A program made the translations under genes and the position numbers. Positions 1-8,084 of a stretch of DNA of 64,000 nucleotides are shown piece after piece. Source of the stretch: Actinomadura sp. DC4 (GTDB taxonomy: Bacteria; Actinomycetota; Actinomycetes; Streptosporangiales; Streptosporangiaceae); NCBI RefSeq assembly GCF_030406325.1, contig NZ_JAUEQY010000035.1, positions 46,530 through 110,529 on the forward strand, written 5' to 3'. A model generated the notes under the pieces. It saw only the letters and a list, made by a program, of their open reading frames with translations, was not told where the DNA came from and did not search any database. The number at the start of each line of letters is the position of its first letter. The stretch's first letter is position 1.

Positions 1-328
1 CCACGCGTGCCGCCAGGGAGGGAGCCAGCGGCCCGGTCTCCTCGATATATCTCCGCAGGTCACGGCCTGGGACGAGGTCCATGACGATCCAGGCGACGTC
101 GTCCGCGGCACCGTGGTCGCGGATCCGTACGACGCCCGGGTGGTCGACGGCCGACGCGCGCCGCGCCTCGTCGAGCAGCGGGTCCGTCAGCGGGACGACC
201 TTGATCGCGACATTCTCCCCCGTGGCGTCCTCGACCGCGGACCAGACGGTACCCATGCCGCCGCGGCCGAGCTCGGCCCCCAGGGTGTAGCGAGGGATCA
301 CCGGTTGTGAGGATGACACGGCCGCCAC
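1..328 (-). CDS. Serine/threonine protein kinase, N-terminal part (cut by window edge)
   Basis: About 109 residues are visible, covering the N-lobe of a Hanks-type kinase. The glycine loop LGRGGMGTV lies near residues 20-28 and the ATP lysine in VAIK is near residue 43. A hinge-like stretch WIVMDLVPGRDL follows; the catalytic loop lies outside the window. The GTG at 328 is one base beyond the stop of the upstream helix-turn-helix gene, so the two are probably co-transcribed. A second in-frame GTG at 319 is an alternative start. The substrate cannot be told from this part, and any membrane segment or sensor domain would be off the edge. Confidence 0.85.
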   Translation of the reverse strand, partial: MAAVSSSQPVIPRYTLGAELGRGGMGTVWSAVEDATGENVAIKVVPLTDPLLDEARRASAVDHPGVVRIRDHGAADDVAWIVMDLVPGRDLRRYIEETGPLAPSLAARV

Positions 329-329
329 G

Positions 330-854
330 CTAACCCTCTTCCGCGAAGTCCGCCCCGCCAAGGGAGCCATAAAGGCTTTCGGCGAGCAGGGGCATCCGCT
401 CGACGAGGGCGGCGAGCAGCGCCTCCGGATCATCGTCGCCGACGAGCGGGGCCATCACCTTGAGCAGCGCGACGGCGATGGCGTTCTGCTCGGCGGCCTC
501 GACCTCGGGCAGCAGGTCAGCGGCCTCGCGCAGCGCCTGCTGGATCAGGCGCGGGCGGCGGTCGCGCTCCAGCAGGAGGGCGATCAGCCGCAGGAGCCGC
601 CGCCCGATCTTGTGTACGGCCTCGGTGCTCAGTGGGACCGCCGCCTCGGCCCGCCCGGTCAGCCGGATCTGGTCATCGATCCAGGGTTCGATCGTGTCGC
701 CCTGCCACACCGGGCCGGAGGCGAGCTCGGCGTCGGGCTCGGGCATGCCGCGGGTGCGCCGCCGCCGCCACACGGTGACGAGCTGGCGGGACTGGCCGAG
801 GGCATCAGCGATCTCGGCGATGCCGTACAGCTCACGCCGGGCCGATGGGGTCAT
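330..854 (-). CDS. Helix-turn-helix protein (174 aa), putative regulator
   Basis: Residues about 8-35 read as a MerR/excisionase-like helix-turn-helix (ELYGIAEIADALGQSRQLV followed by an arginine patch). The rest is helical, rich in Leu, Ala, Arg and Glu, with no catalytic motif. The gene sits directly upstream of the kinase and diverges from three secreted-protein genes. The intervening 100 bases carry three ATGACAC repeats that could be its target. The DNA-binding role is inferred from the motif only, and I do not recognise a named family. Confidence 0.6.
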   Translation of the reverse strand: MTPSARRELYGIAEIADALGQSRQLVTVWRRRRTRGMPEPDAELASGPVWQGDTIEPWIDDQIRLTGRAEAAVPLSTEAVHKIGRRLLRLIALLLERDRRPRLIQQALREAADLLPEVEAAEQNAIAVALLKVMAPLVGDDDPEALLAALVERMPLLAESLYGSLGGADFAEEG

Positions 855-878
855 CGGCTCATCCTAGCGACCACATAG

Positions 879-949
879 ATGACACCCCTTGACTTCCAAG
901 ATGACACTTGCCAGACTCCGAACACACCCAAGGTTATTCCACATGACAC
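879..949. promoter_or_regulatory. Three ATGACAC direct repeats upstream of secreted-protein operon
   Basis: The heptamer ATGACAC occurs at 879-885, 901-907 and 943-949. Start-to-start spacing is 22 and 42 bases, close to two and four helical turns. A -35-like TTGACT lies at 889-894 and a weak -10-like CAGACT at 912-917, between the first and third copies. The arrangement suggests a regulator binding one DNA face. The divergent helix-turn-helix gene is the obvious candidate, but that link is inference. Confidence 0.4.
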
Positions 950-960
950 CGGAGGTAATC

Positions 961-1257
961 TTGAAGTACAACGTGAAACTCCTGACGGCCGTCGCCGCGG
1001 CGGGCCTGGTGACCGCCCTCGGCGCCGGCACGGCGCACGCGGACGCCGGCATCGGCCTGCACAAGGTCAGCAACGCCCAGGGCGCGGACGTCCACCAGGG
1101 CGACGCCGGTCTCTACCTCGGCCACCTCGCCAAGGACGACAAGTTCGAGACGACCAGCCACGACAGCCGGGGCGTGTGGTGCACCGGCCACGCGTACGGC
1201 AACGTCCACCAGGACGGTTCCGTCCTCTGCGAAGACCTCACCCCGACGAGCTGGTAA
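961..1257 (+). CDS. Secreted SH3-like small protein (98 aa)
   Basis: The start is the TTG at 961, because a strong GGAGG sits at 951-955. The longer reading from 889 would run through the promoter repeats. Residues 1-27 form a Sec signal peptide ending TAHA before Asp28. The mature part has the look of a bacterial SH3-like fold (GLYLGHLAKDDKFE, then GVWCTGHAYGNVHQDG) and two cysteines that could form a disulfide. It is the first of three tandem secreted genes. Function is unknown; such domains often bind the cell wall. Confidence 0.75.
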   Translation: MKYNVKLLTAVAAAGLVTALGAGTAHADAGIGLHKVSNAQGADVHQGDAGLYLGHLAKDDKFETTSHDSRGVWCTGHAYGNVHQDGSVLCEDLTPTSW

Positions 1258-1267
1258 GGAGCCTCAG

Positions 1268-1603
1268 ATGTCCCTCACGACCCCCCGCCGCCTCCGGCTG
1301 GCCGGACAGACCGCCGCACTCGCCCTCGCGGTCGGCGCCATCGGCGTCGGCGCCGCCGGCACCGCCCACGCCGGCGACGGCGCGACCTTCCACTCGGTGA
1401 TGGTCGACTGCTCGAGCACGTACTTCTACCGCAACTACAACCCCGCCACGGACGACTTCAGCGACCCGTCCGGCGCGCCGTACGTCTACGGCCAGCTCGT
1501 CAACATCCGTACCGGCGACGAGCGCTCCGGCGAGCGCGGCACCCGCGCCTACCAGAACGAGTGGGGCTGGTTCTCCCGCATGTGCCTTCAGGGCTACCAC
1601 TGA
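1268..1603 (+). CDS. Secreted small protein (111 aa)
   Basis: This begins 10 bases after the previous stop and has a twin-arginine-free signal peptide ending TAHA near residue 35. The mature domain is about 76 residues, rich in Tyr, Asp and Ser, with two cysteines (VDCSSTYFY near the N-terminus and SRMCLQGYH at the end). No known family is recognised. Its TGA overlaps the ATG of the next gene by one base, so the two are translationally coupled. Confidence 0.72.
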   Translation: MSLTTPRRLRLAGQTAALALAVGAIGVGAAGTAHAGDGATFHSVMVDCSSTYFYRNYNPATDDFSDPSGAPYVYGQLVNIRTGDERSGERGTRAYQNEWGWFSRMCLQGYH

Positions 1604-2385
1604 TGAGCACGCGCTTCCGCGTCGCGGCGCCGCTGGCCCTGCTGCTCGCGGCCCTCTTCGGGTCCGTGCTGCTCGGCCCGGCGCCGCGGGCGCACGCCTA
1701 CACGATCGGCTGGAACGACGTGGCCACGGCCACCGAGTCCAGCTCCTGGGGCACGGGGTACGGACCCGGCTGGGTCGCGCTCACCTTCGACACCGGCGGC
1801 GCGCCGCACGGGCCGATCGTCGGAGTGCTGTACGCGGCCGGGGTCGCGGGCGAGCCCGGCACCGACCACATGGACGTCTACAGCACGCACGGCCCGGCGG
1901 CCAGCGTGGACGGCCCGTTCGCGGGCGGCTACGCGTACGGCGGCTTCGGCGGCTGCGCCTGGGCGTACTGGACCGGCAAGCTCCGCGCCGACGGCGCCCA
2001 CCACAGCCCGTCGTGCACCACGCCCCCGAACCACACGACGAAGATCTTCTGCTATGACCAGGCGGCCGACCGGCTGTGCAACGACGGCGTCGTGCAGCAG
2101 TCGACCGAGCCCGAGGCGGGGGTGTGGAAGGACATCACCGCCCACCCGGCCACCATCGACCCGGGCGGCTGCGACGCGTGGGGCAACGTCGGCGCCTCGG
2201 CGATCTACAACGGCACGGCCGTGGCGTACCAGAACAGCCTGGGCCACATCGCGTCCGGAACGGTGAAGGTCCGCTACGTCACCAAGGACGACCACGCGGT
2301 CATGGCCCTGGTGGCGGACGGAGCCCTCCCGGCCCACATGCGCTGGGCGTTCCTCCCGCGTACGTGCCTGACCCCCGCGTTCTGA
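1603..2385 (+). CDS. Secreted protein of unknown function (260 aa)
   Basis: The ATG at 1603 overlaps the preceding stop (TGATG), which fixes the start. A signal peptide ends APRAHA near residue 32. The mature protein of about 228 residues is rich in Gly, Tyr and Trp and has several cysteines (GGCAWAYW, SPSCTTPP, IFCYDQ, RLCNDG, GGCDAW, PRTCLTPAF), suggesting a disulfide-stabilised extracellular fold. No catalytic motif or domain family is recognised. It is the last gene of the trio and is followed by a strong hairpin. Confidence 0.72.
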   Translation: MSTRFRVAAPLALLLAALFGSVLLGPAPRAHAYTIGWNDVATATESSSWGTGYGPGWVALTFDTGGAPHGPIVGVLYAAGVAGEPGTDHMDVYSTHGPAASVDGPFAGGYAYGGFGGCAWAYWTGKLRADGAHHSPSCTTPPNHTTKIFCYDQAADRLCNDGVVQQSTEPEAGVWKDITAHPATIDPGGCDAWGNVGASAIYNGTAVAYQNSLGHIASGTVKVRYVTKDDHAVMALVADGALPAHMRWAFLPRTCLTPAF

Positions 2386-2403
2386 CCGTGTCTTCCGAGA
2401 ACC

Positions 2404-2432
2404 GGCCGGCCCGTCCTCGCGACGGGCCGGCC
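2404..2432. terminator. Bidirectional terminator hairpin
   Basis: A perfect 12-bp stem (GGCCGGCCCGTC with its complement) and a five-base loop lie between two convergent genes. There is no T-tract, as is usual in high-GC actinomycetes. Confidence 0.75.
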
Positions 2433-2433
2433 C

Positions 2434-3663
2434 TCAGTCGGTGAGGGCCTGAGTGACCAGCTGGTGTAGCCGGGTACGGATCGGGTGGGTGCTCGACGGG
2501 ATCAGCTGGGTGAGGAAGACGACCGTGATCTGCTCGGCCGGGTCGACCCAGAAGGCCGTGCTCGCGGCGCCGCCCCAGAGGTACTCGCCCTCCGAGCCCA
2601 GGCATCGCGCCTTGACCGCGTCCTGGACGACGCCGAAACCGAGCCCGAACCCGACACCCGCGTAGGAGACCTCGGCGAACACCGGCCGGCCGAACTCATC
2701 CAGGTCGGCGGCGCCCGGCAGGTGGTTGCGGGTCATGTACGCGACGGTGCGCGAGCCGAGCAGCCGTACGCCGTCGAGTTCGCCGCCGCGTAGCAGCATC
2801 TGGGTGAACCGGTGGTAGTCGCCCGCCGTGGAGATCAGCCCGGCGCCGCCCTGCAGCGCCCGCGGCCGGCGGAACTCCGAGCCGCGCATGTCGACCGGCA
2901 CCGCGTGCCCCACGCCGTCCGGCATGTACAGCGAGGCCATCCGGTCGGCGTCGCCCTCGTCGATGAAGAACCCGGTGTCGTTCATGCCGAGCGGTTCGAA
3001 GATCCGCTCGGCGAAGAACCGGTCCAGCGACTGCCCGGAGACGACCTCGACCAGCCGCCCGAGCACATCGGTGGCCACGGAGTAGTTCCACTGCGTGCCG
3101 GGTTCGAAGAGCAGCGGCAGTCCGGCGAGCCGGTCGACCATGCCTTCGAGGTCGAGCCCCTTGGGCGTGCTCCGGTCGAACCCGGCGGCGCGGTAGATCT
3201 CATCGACGACGCTGACGTGCTGGAACCCGTACACGAGCCCGGCCGTGTGCGTGAGAAGGTGCCAGATCCGGATCGGCCCGGCCGCCGGGCGGGTGATCGG
3301 CTTCATCGCCGGCCCCTGCTCATAGACCTGCATGCCGGCGAACGCGGGGATGTAGCGGCTGACCGGGTCGGTCAGCTCGAAGGCGCCCTCTTCGTAGAGC
3401 ATCATGGCCGCGACCGAGGTGATCGGCTTCGACATGGAGTAGATGCGGAACAGCGTGTCGGTCTCGACGGGCGCCGTGGACGCGAGGTCCCGCGCGCCGT
3501 ACGTCGACAGGTGCGCGATCTCACCCCGCCGGCTCACGAGCGCCAGCCAGCCGGGCAGCCGCCCGTCGTCGACGTAGGCCGCGAAGTGGCGGTCGATGCG
3601 CCGCAACCGCTCGGCGTCGAACCCGACCTCCGCCGGATCACACGTGACCTTCAGCTCGCCCAC
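2434..3663 (-). CDS. Serine hydrolase of the beta-lactamase class C / esterase family
   Basis: The start is the GTG at 3663, preceded by GGGAGG; the upstream open frame is a coding shadow. The 409-residue protein has the Ser-x-x-Lys motif SMSK at about 76-79 as nucleophile and general base, a Tyr-Ser-Val motif near 194 in the position of the YxN/YxS element, and the family signature LTHTAGL near 137-143. No signal peptide is seen, so a cytoplasmic esterase or amidase role is more likely than penicillin hydrolysis. The substrate is unknown. A small palindrome lies upstream at 3699-3713. Confidence 0.85.
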   Translation of the reverse strand: MGELKVTCDPAEVGFDAERLRRIDRHFAAYVDDGRLPGWLALVSRRGEIAHLSTYGARDLASTAPVETDTLFRIYSMSKPITSVAAMMLYEEGAFELTDPVSRYIPAFAGMQVYEQGPAMKPITRPAAGPIRIWHLLTHTAGLVYGFQHVSVVDEIYRAAGFDRSTPKGLDLEGMVDRLAGLPLLFEPGTQWNYSVATDVLGRLVEVVSGQSLDRFFAERIFEPLGMNDTGFFIDEGDADRMASLYMPDGVGHAVPVDMRGSEFRRPRALQGGAGLISTAGDYHRFTQMLLRGGELDGVRLLGSRTVAYMTRNHLPGAADLDEFGRPVFAEVSYAGVGFGLGFGVVQDAVKARCLGSEGEYLWGGAASTAFWVDPAEQITVVFLTQLIPSSTHPIRTRLHQLVTQALTD

Positions 3664-3698
3664 CGCGCCGCCTCCCGCCGGTTCATGGAAGCTTTTTC

Positions 3699-3713
3699 TA
3701 GAACAGAATTCTA
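3699..3713. promoter_or_regulatory. Small palindrome upstream of the serine hydrolase
   Basis: TAGAA-N5-TTCTA lies about 36 bases before the hydrolase start. On the minus strand it includes TAGAAT, which could be a -10 box with TTCACG about 18 bases upstream. It may be an operator overlapping the promoter. Confidence 0.35.
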
Positions 3714-3736
3714 CGACCGCCGCCCCACCGGCGTGA

Positions 3737-3765
3737 ACCCTCGGCACCGCCGCGGTGCCGAGGGT
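3737..3765 (-). terminator. Terminator hairpin after the exonuclease gene
   Basis: A 13-bp perfect stem (ACCCTCGGCACCG and complement) with a three-base loop lies 20 bases past the exonuclease stop and before the hydrolase promoter. Confidence 0.65.
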
Positions 3766-3784
3766 GGACCGCTCGCGCCGTGGA

Positions 3785-4783
3785 TCAGCGCGGGACGGGA
3801 CGGAGGTCGCCGGAGGACGTGATCGGCAGGTCTCCGAAGTGGTCCGGCAGGCCGAGCGCCTGCGCCGCGCGGTACAGATCTCTCGCCTCGGCCGGGGTGA
3901 TGACGCCGTCCGAGGCCGCGACACGATGCATGCCCTGGAGCGTCGCCCGGTGCACCTCCTCGACCTCGGCCCGCGACATCCCCGCACGGCTCGCCTGGTC
4001 CGCCAGGGCGCGCGCCTCGACGCCGGTGATCTTCCCGTCGGCGAGGGCGGCGGTCAGGAGCTCGACGTACGCGGCGGCCATCGCCGGGTCCGCGGCGCCG
4101 GCCGTGCTGATCGGCAGGCGCTCCATCAGGCAGGCCATCCAGCCGCGTTCACCCTTGCGCAGGCCGCTCGCGCGTGGCTTGAACCGGCGCGGGCCGGGCA
4201 CAAAGGGAAGCGCCGGATATTCCGGCGAAACGGTCAATCCGCGAGAATTCTTGAGAAGATGCGCCAGCAGTCGCCCGCACGCGCGGGCGTCGTCGAGGGC
4301 CGCGTGCGACGCCATCCCGGGCAGTTCCAGCTCGCTCACCAATGTGCCGAGGCGGTAGTTCGGCATTGTGAGATGGGTACGGGCCGCCTGGAGAGTGCAG
4401 AGCCCCGGCAGACGCGGAACGTCCAGCCCGAGCCGGGAGAGTTCGTGCGCGAGGAACCTTTCCTCGAATGGCAGGTTGTGCGCCACCACCACGCTGTCCT
4501 GACAGAACGCGAGCAGCGCCCCGACCACCTCGGACGTCGGCGGAGCGCCCTCCAGCCTCTCGCGCGTGATGTGGTGGATCCAGGTCGCGCCGAGCTCGAC
4601 GTCCGGCCCCGGATCGGCCAGGCTCGACAGTTCTCGTACGACGCTGCCGTCCGCCCTCATCCGTACGGCGCCGACCTCGATGAGACGGCCCGGCGCCAGT
4701 CCCGTGGTCTCGAAATCGACCACCGTGAATTCCGCGTCTACCCGACCATTCAGACCTAATGAAATAGGAACAAATATCCCCAT
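3785..4783 (-). CDS. DEDDh 3'-5' exonuclease (DnaQ-like) with C-terminal TerB-like region
   Basis: The 332-residue protein has the exonuclease ExoI motif DFETTG at about 23-28 and the ExoIII signature SHAALDDARA near 175, i.e. the acidic residues and histidine of DEDDh nucleases related to DNA polymerase III epsilon. The C-terminal third (about 240-310) is helical with acidic repeats such as AALADGKITGVEA and AASDGVITPAEA, resembling TerB-type or EF-like modules. The ATG at 4783 follows a purine-rich GGAGG/GGGGG. Leu9 is encoded by the rare codon TTA, and the first 15 codons are AT-rich. Likely role: nucleic-acid trimming or repair. Confidence 0.85.
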   Translation of the reverse strand: MGIFVPISLGLNGRVDAEFTVVDFETTGLAPGRLIEVGAVRMRADGSVVRELSSLADPGPDVELGATWIHHITRERLEGAPPTSEVVGALLAFCQDSVVVAHNLPFEERFLAHELSRLGLDVPRLPGLCTLQAARTHLTMPNYRLGTLVSELELPGMASHAALDDARACGRLLAHLLKNSRGLTVSPEYPALPFVPGPRRFKPRASGLRKGERGWMACLMERLPISTAGAADPAMAAAYVELLTAALADGKITGVEARALADQASRAGMSRAEVEEVHRATLQGMHRVAASDGVITPAEARDLYRAAQALGLPDHFGDLPITSSGDLRPVPR

Positions 4784-4865
4784 ATCCCCCTGCCTCCATC
4801 GTGAACCTTTGCCCAGCAAAGACGCGCGACCAATGACCGGGGTTTACCAGGACCTAAAAGGCCCT

Positions 4866-5570
4866 TTAAGGCCGGGCACGCCAGAGGCGGCCGACGTCAC
4901 GCGTGAAGGACCACGTCAGCGACGACAGCGCCACGGCGAGCAGGGCGATCGAGATCCAGCGCGGCGTGACCTGGGCGGCGGCGACCACGAGCACGATGCC
5001 CTGCAGGGCCGCGATCGTCTTCCCCTCCCGCGTCGGGCTCAGCGGCCCGCGCAGGAACGGCAACCCCCACCCCGCCGCCACGAACGCGTACCTCATCAGG
5101 CCGATCGCCAGCACCCACGCACCGAACGAACGGCTCACGAACACGCTCAGCACCAGGATCAGGAACGCGTCGACCTCCATGTCGAAGCGCGCCCCCAGCG
5201 CGGTGGAGGTCCCCGTACGCCGGGCGACCTTGCCGTCGACCGCGTCCAGGGCCAGCGCGACCCCCGCGATGACGACCAGCGCGGTGACCGGCTCTCGCTC
5301 GGCGAGGGTCTGGGCCACGATGGCCGTCACGCAGCCGACCAGCGTCGCCCGCGCCAGCGTCACCCCGTTCGCGGCGCCGAACCTCGGCGGGCACGACCGG
5401 CGCAGCCCCGAGCGGAGCGCCGCCCACACGACCACGGCGTACGCCGTGCCGGCGAGCCATCCCGCCACGCCCACGCAGACGCCGGCCGCCCACAACAGGG
5501 TCAGCAACACCAGTTGGGCGCCCAGTCCGACCATGGGTGCGGTACGGCGGGAGGCGGGCAGAGTGACCAC
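4866..5570 (-). CDS. CDP-alcohol phosphatidyltransferase family membrane protein
   Basis: The family signature D-x2-DG-x2-AR-x8-G-x3-D-x3-D is intact (DAVDGKVAR, then G, then FDMEVD), so the two-metal catalytic site should work. There are about six hydrophobic helices in 234 residues. Such enzymes join a CDP-activated lipid or polyol to an alcohol. The GTG at 5570 has GAGGAG six bases upstream. It diverges from the dehydrogenase/PTPS-like operon and plausibly belongs to the same pathway, making a lipid-linked product. The acceptor is unknown. Confidence 0.85.
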   Translation of the reverse strand: MVTLPASRRTAPMVGLGAQLVLLTLLWAAGVCVGVAGWLAGTAYAVVVWAALRSGLRRSCPPRFGAANGVTLARATLVGCVTAIVAQTLAEREPVTALVVIAGVALALDAVDGKVARRTGTSTALGARFDMEVDAFLILVLSVFVSRSFGAWVLAIGLMRYAFVAAGWGLPFLRGPLSPTREGKTIAALQGIVLVVAAAQVTPRWISIALLAVALSSLTWSFTRDVGRLWRARP

Positions 5571-5667
5571 CGGTACTCCTCGAACAGCGGGGTGAATAAA
5601 GTGCCGCGTAGCGTACCCAAGACCTGCAAATCAGCGGAAAAACCCTATCGGACCTGGAGAAACACCC

Positions 5668-6645
5668 ATGGAGTATGACGCCTTCTGGCTCCGGAAACCC
5701 GGGCAGGGCGAGATACGAACCGCGGAGCTGCCTGCTCCCGGCCCCGGCGAGGTGCTCGTCCGCACGCTGTACTCCGGCGTCAGCCGCGGCACCGAGACCC
5801 TCGTCTTCACCGGCGGCGTGCCCGCGAACCAGTACGCGACGATGCGCGCGCCCTTCCAGGACGGCGACTTCCCCGCCCCGGTCAAGTACGGCTACCTCAA
5901 CGTCGGCGTGGTCGAGCAGGGACCGCAGGACCTGAAGGGCCGCGCCGTCTTCTGCCTCTACCCGCACCAGACCCGGTACGTCGTCGCCGCCGGCGCCGTC
6001 ACACCCCTCCCCGACGCGGTGCCGCCCGCGCGCGCCGTGCTGACCGGCACCGTCGAGACCGCGCTCAACGCGGTCTGGGACGCCGAGCCGAGAGTCGGCG
6101 ACCGGATCACGGTCGTCGGCGCGGGCATGGTCGGCTGCTCCGTCGCCCGCATCCTGACGGGGATCCCCGGCACGAAGGTCCAGCTCGTCGACGTCGACCC
6201 GGCGAAGGCGGCCGTCGCCGAGCAACTCGGCGTCGACTTCACAGACCCCGGGAACGCCGAGGGCGACCGCGACCTCGTCATCAACGCCAGCGCCACCGAG
6301 GAAGGCCTCGAACGGTCGCTGGAGCTGCTCACGAGCGAGGGGACCGTGGTGGAGATGAGCTGGTACGGCGACCGCCGGGTCTCCCTGCCGCTCGGGGAGT
6401 TCTTCCACTCGCGCCGCCTGACGATCAAGGGCAGCCAGGTCGGCGCCGTCTCCCCGGTCAAGCGCACGCACCGTACGTACGGCGACCGGCTCGCGATCGC
6501 CCTCGACCTGCTCGCCGATCCCGCCTACGACGCGCTGGTCACGGGCGAGTGCGCGTTCGGCGAGCTCCCCGCCGTGATGCCGAGACTCGCCTCTGGTGAA
6601 CTAAAGGCGCTCTGTCTCCGTGTCGTATATGACCGAGGAGAGTGA
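5668..6645 (+). CDS. Zinc-type alcohol dehydrogenase-like oxidoreductase (MDR superfamily)
   Basis: This is a 325-residue medium-chain dehydrogenase. The N-terminal GroES-like part includes PGPGEVLVRTLYSGVSRGTE and the Rossmann motif VVGAGMVGCS lies near 150. The cysteine-rich structural zinc loop is absent. The ATG at 5668 has GGAGA 8 bases upstream. It is the first gene of a five-gene operon and ends three bases before the PTPS-like gene. It probably oxidises or reduces a sugar or pterin side-chain intermediate; the substrate is not visible from sequence. Confidence 0.8.
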   Translation: MEYDAFWLRKPGQGEIRTAELPAPGPGEVLVRTLYSGVSRGTETLVFTGGVPANQYATMRAPFQDGDFPAPVKYGYLNVGVVEQGPQDLKGRAVFCLYPHQTRYVVAAGAVTPLPDAVPPARAVLTGTVETALNAVWDAEPRVGDRITVVGAGMVGCSVARILTGIPGTKVQLVDVDPAKAAVAEQLGVDFTDPGNAEGDRDLVINASATEEGLERSLELLTSEGTVVEMSWYGDRRVSLPLGEFFHSRRLTIKGSQVGAVSPVKRTHRTYGDRLAIALDLLADPAYDALVTGECAFGELPAVMPRLASGELKALCLRVVYDRGE

Positions 6646-6648
6646 TCC

Positions 6649-7047
6649 GTGTTCAGTGTCACCGTCCGTGACCATGTGATGGTCGCGCACAGCTTCCGCG
6701 GCGCGGTCTTCGGCCCCGCCCAGAAACTCCATGGCGCCACGTTCGTCGTGGACGCCACCTTCCGCCGGGCCGAACTCGACGCCGACAACATCGTGGTCGA
6801 CATCGGCCGGGCCACCGAGGAACTCGGCGCCGTGCTGGCCGGGCTGAACTACCGCAACCTGGACGACGAGCCCGCGTTCAAGGGTGTGAACACCTCGACG
6901 GAGTTCCTCGCCAAGCACATCGCGGACCGTCTCGCCGACCAGGTGAACGCCGGTGCCCTCGGCGAAGGCGCGCGCGGGTTGTCCGGCATCGCCGTCAGCC
7001 TCCACGAGTCGCACGTCGCGTGGGCGAGCTACGAGCGATCTTTGTGA
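6649..7047 (+). CDS. 6-pyruvoyl-tetrahydropterin synthase / QueD-like protein, non-canonical
   Basis: This is 132 residues, the usual length for the PTPS/QueD T-fold. It keeps the first zinc histidine (His14 in VAHSF), a second at His28 and the C-terminal [11 protein letters not shown] glutamate motif. The canonical HGH zinc pair reads HGA, so one of three zinc ligands (position 30) is alanine. The central TSTEFLAK matches the family's (T/S)xE segment. The GTG at 6649 directly follows the dehydrogenase. True PTPS enzymes act on dihydroneopterin triphosphate; this variant may act on a related substrate or without zinc. Its stop overlaps the glycosyltransferase start. Confidence 0.8.
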   Translation: MFSVTVRDHVMVAHSFRGAVFGPAQKLHGATFVVDATFRRAELDADNIVVDIGRATEELGAVLAGLNYRNLDDEPAFKGVNTSTEFLAKHIADRLADQVNAGALGEGARGLSGIAVSLHESHVAWASYERSL

Positions 7048-8084
7048 ACCCCGTCCACGTCGTCCTGCCCGGCGACGTCGACGACGCGACGGTGCCGAGC
7101 GGGGGCAACATCTACGACCGCCGCGTCTGCGAGCGGCTCGACGTGCGCGAGCTGGCCGTACGGGGAACGTGGCCGCGACCGGACGACGCCACCCGCGAGG
7201 AGCTGGCGCGCGGGCTCGCCGCCCTGCCCGACGGCGCGGTCGTCCTCGCCGACGGGCTCGTCGCGTGTGGCGTGCCCGAGATCGTCGTCCCACAGGCGGA
7301 CCGGCTGCGGCTCGCGGTCCTCGTGCACCTGCCGCTCGCCGACGAGACCGGCCTGGCCCCGGACGTGGCCGCCGACCTGGACGTACGCGAGCGGGAGACG
7401 CTGAGCGCCGCCGCCGCGGTCGTGACGACCAGCCCGTGGGCGGCGCGCCGGCTGGCCGAGCGCCACGCGCTCGCCTCGGGCCGGGTCCACGTCGTGCCGC
7501 CGGGGACCGACCCCGCGCCGCTCGCGCCCGGCACCGACGGCGCGTCCCGGCTCCTCTGCGTCGCCTCGGTCACGCCCCTCAAGGCGCAGGACCTGCTCGT
7601 CGAGGCGCTCGCGACCGTCGCCGGGCCCTGGGAACTCGTCTGCGCGGGCGCGCTGAGCCGCGCCCCGGACTACGTCGCGCGCCTGCGGGACCTGATCACG
7701 CGGCGCGGGCTCGACGGCCGCGTACGGCTGGCCGGCCCGCTGACCGGCGAGGAGCTCGACGCCGCGTACGCCGAGGCCGACCTCGTCGTCCTCACCTCAC
7801 GCGCCGAGACGTACGGGATGGTCGTGGCCGAGGCGCTGGCGCGCGGGATTCCGGTGCTGGCGACGGCCGTCGGCGGCGTGCCCGCCACGCTCGGCTCGGA
7901 CGAGCCCGGCATCCTGGTGCCGCCCGGCGACGCGGAGGCGCTCGCCGGCGCGCTGCGCGGCTGGTTCGGCGATCCCGGGCTGCGGGACCGGCTCAGGGCC
8001 GCCGCGCGCCGCCGCCGTACGGAGCTGGACGGCTGGGACACGACGTCGCGTCTCATGGCCGAGGTGCTGGAGGCCGTCCGATGA
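7044..8084 (+). CDS. Glycosyltransferase family 4
   Basis: This is a GT-B fold enzyme of 346 residues. The GTG at 7044 overlaps the preceding TGA (GTGA) and puts the first strand ([10 protein letters not shown]) at the N-terminus; an in-frame GTG at 7020 is an alternative. The donor-binding signature is [19 protein letters not shown] with the nucleotide-sugar glutamates, followed by the GILVPPGD loop. Retaining GT4 enzymes move a sugar from a nucleotide donor. In this operon the acceptor may be a pterin-like or lipid-linked intermediate, which is inference from neighbours. Confidence 0.85.
   Translation: MNPVHVVLPGDVDDATVPSGGNIYDRRVCERLDVRELAVRGTWPRPDDATREELARGLAALPDGAVVLADGLVACGVPEIVVPQADRLRLAVLVHLPLADETGLAPDVAADLDVRERETLSAAAAVVTTSPWAARRLAERHALASGRVHVVPPGTDPAPLAPGTDGASRLLCVASVTPLKAQDLLVEALATVAGPWELVCAGALSRAPDYVARLRDLITRRGLDGRVRLAGPLTGEELDAAYAEADLVVLTSRAETYGMVVAEALARGIPVLATAVGGVPATLGSDEPGILVPPGDAEALAGALRGWFGDPGLRDRLRAAARRRRTELDGWDTTSRLMAEVLEAVR

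Noticed and set aside
2434..3987. Longer serine-hydrolase reading from 3987
   Set aside because: The extra ~108 residues are arginine-rich shadow sequence crossing the promoter and a terminator hairpin; the GTG at 3663 has a good ribosome site.
5668..6645. Possible zinc-dependent alcohol dehydrogenase with structural zinc
   Set aside because: The four-cysteine structural-zinc loop is absent, so I only call a MDR-type oxidoreductase.
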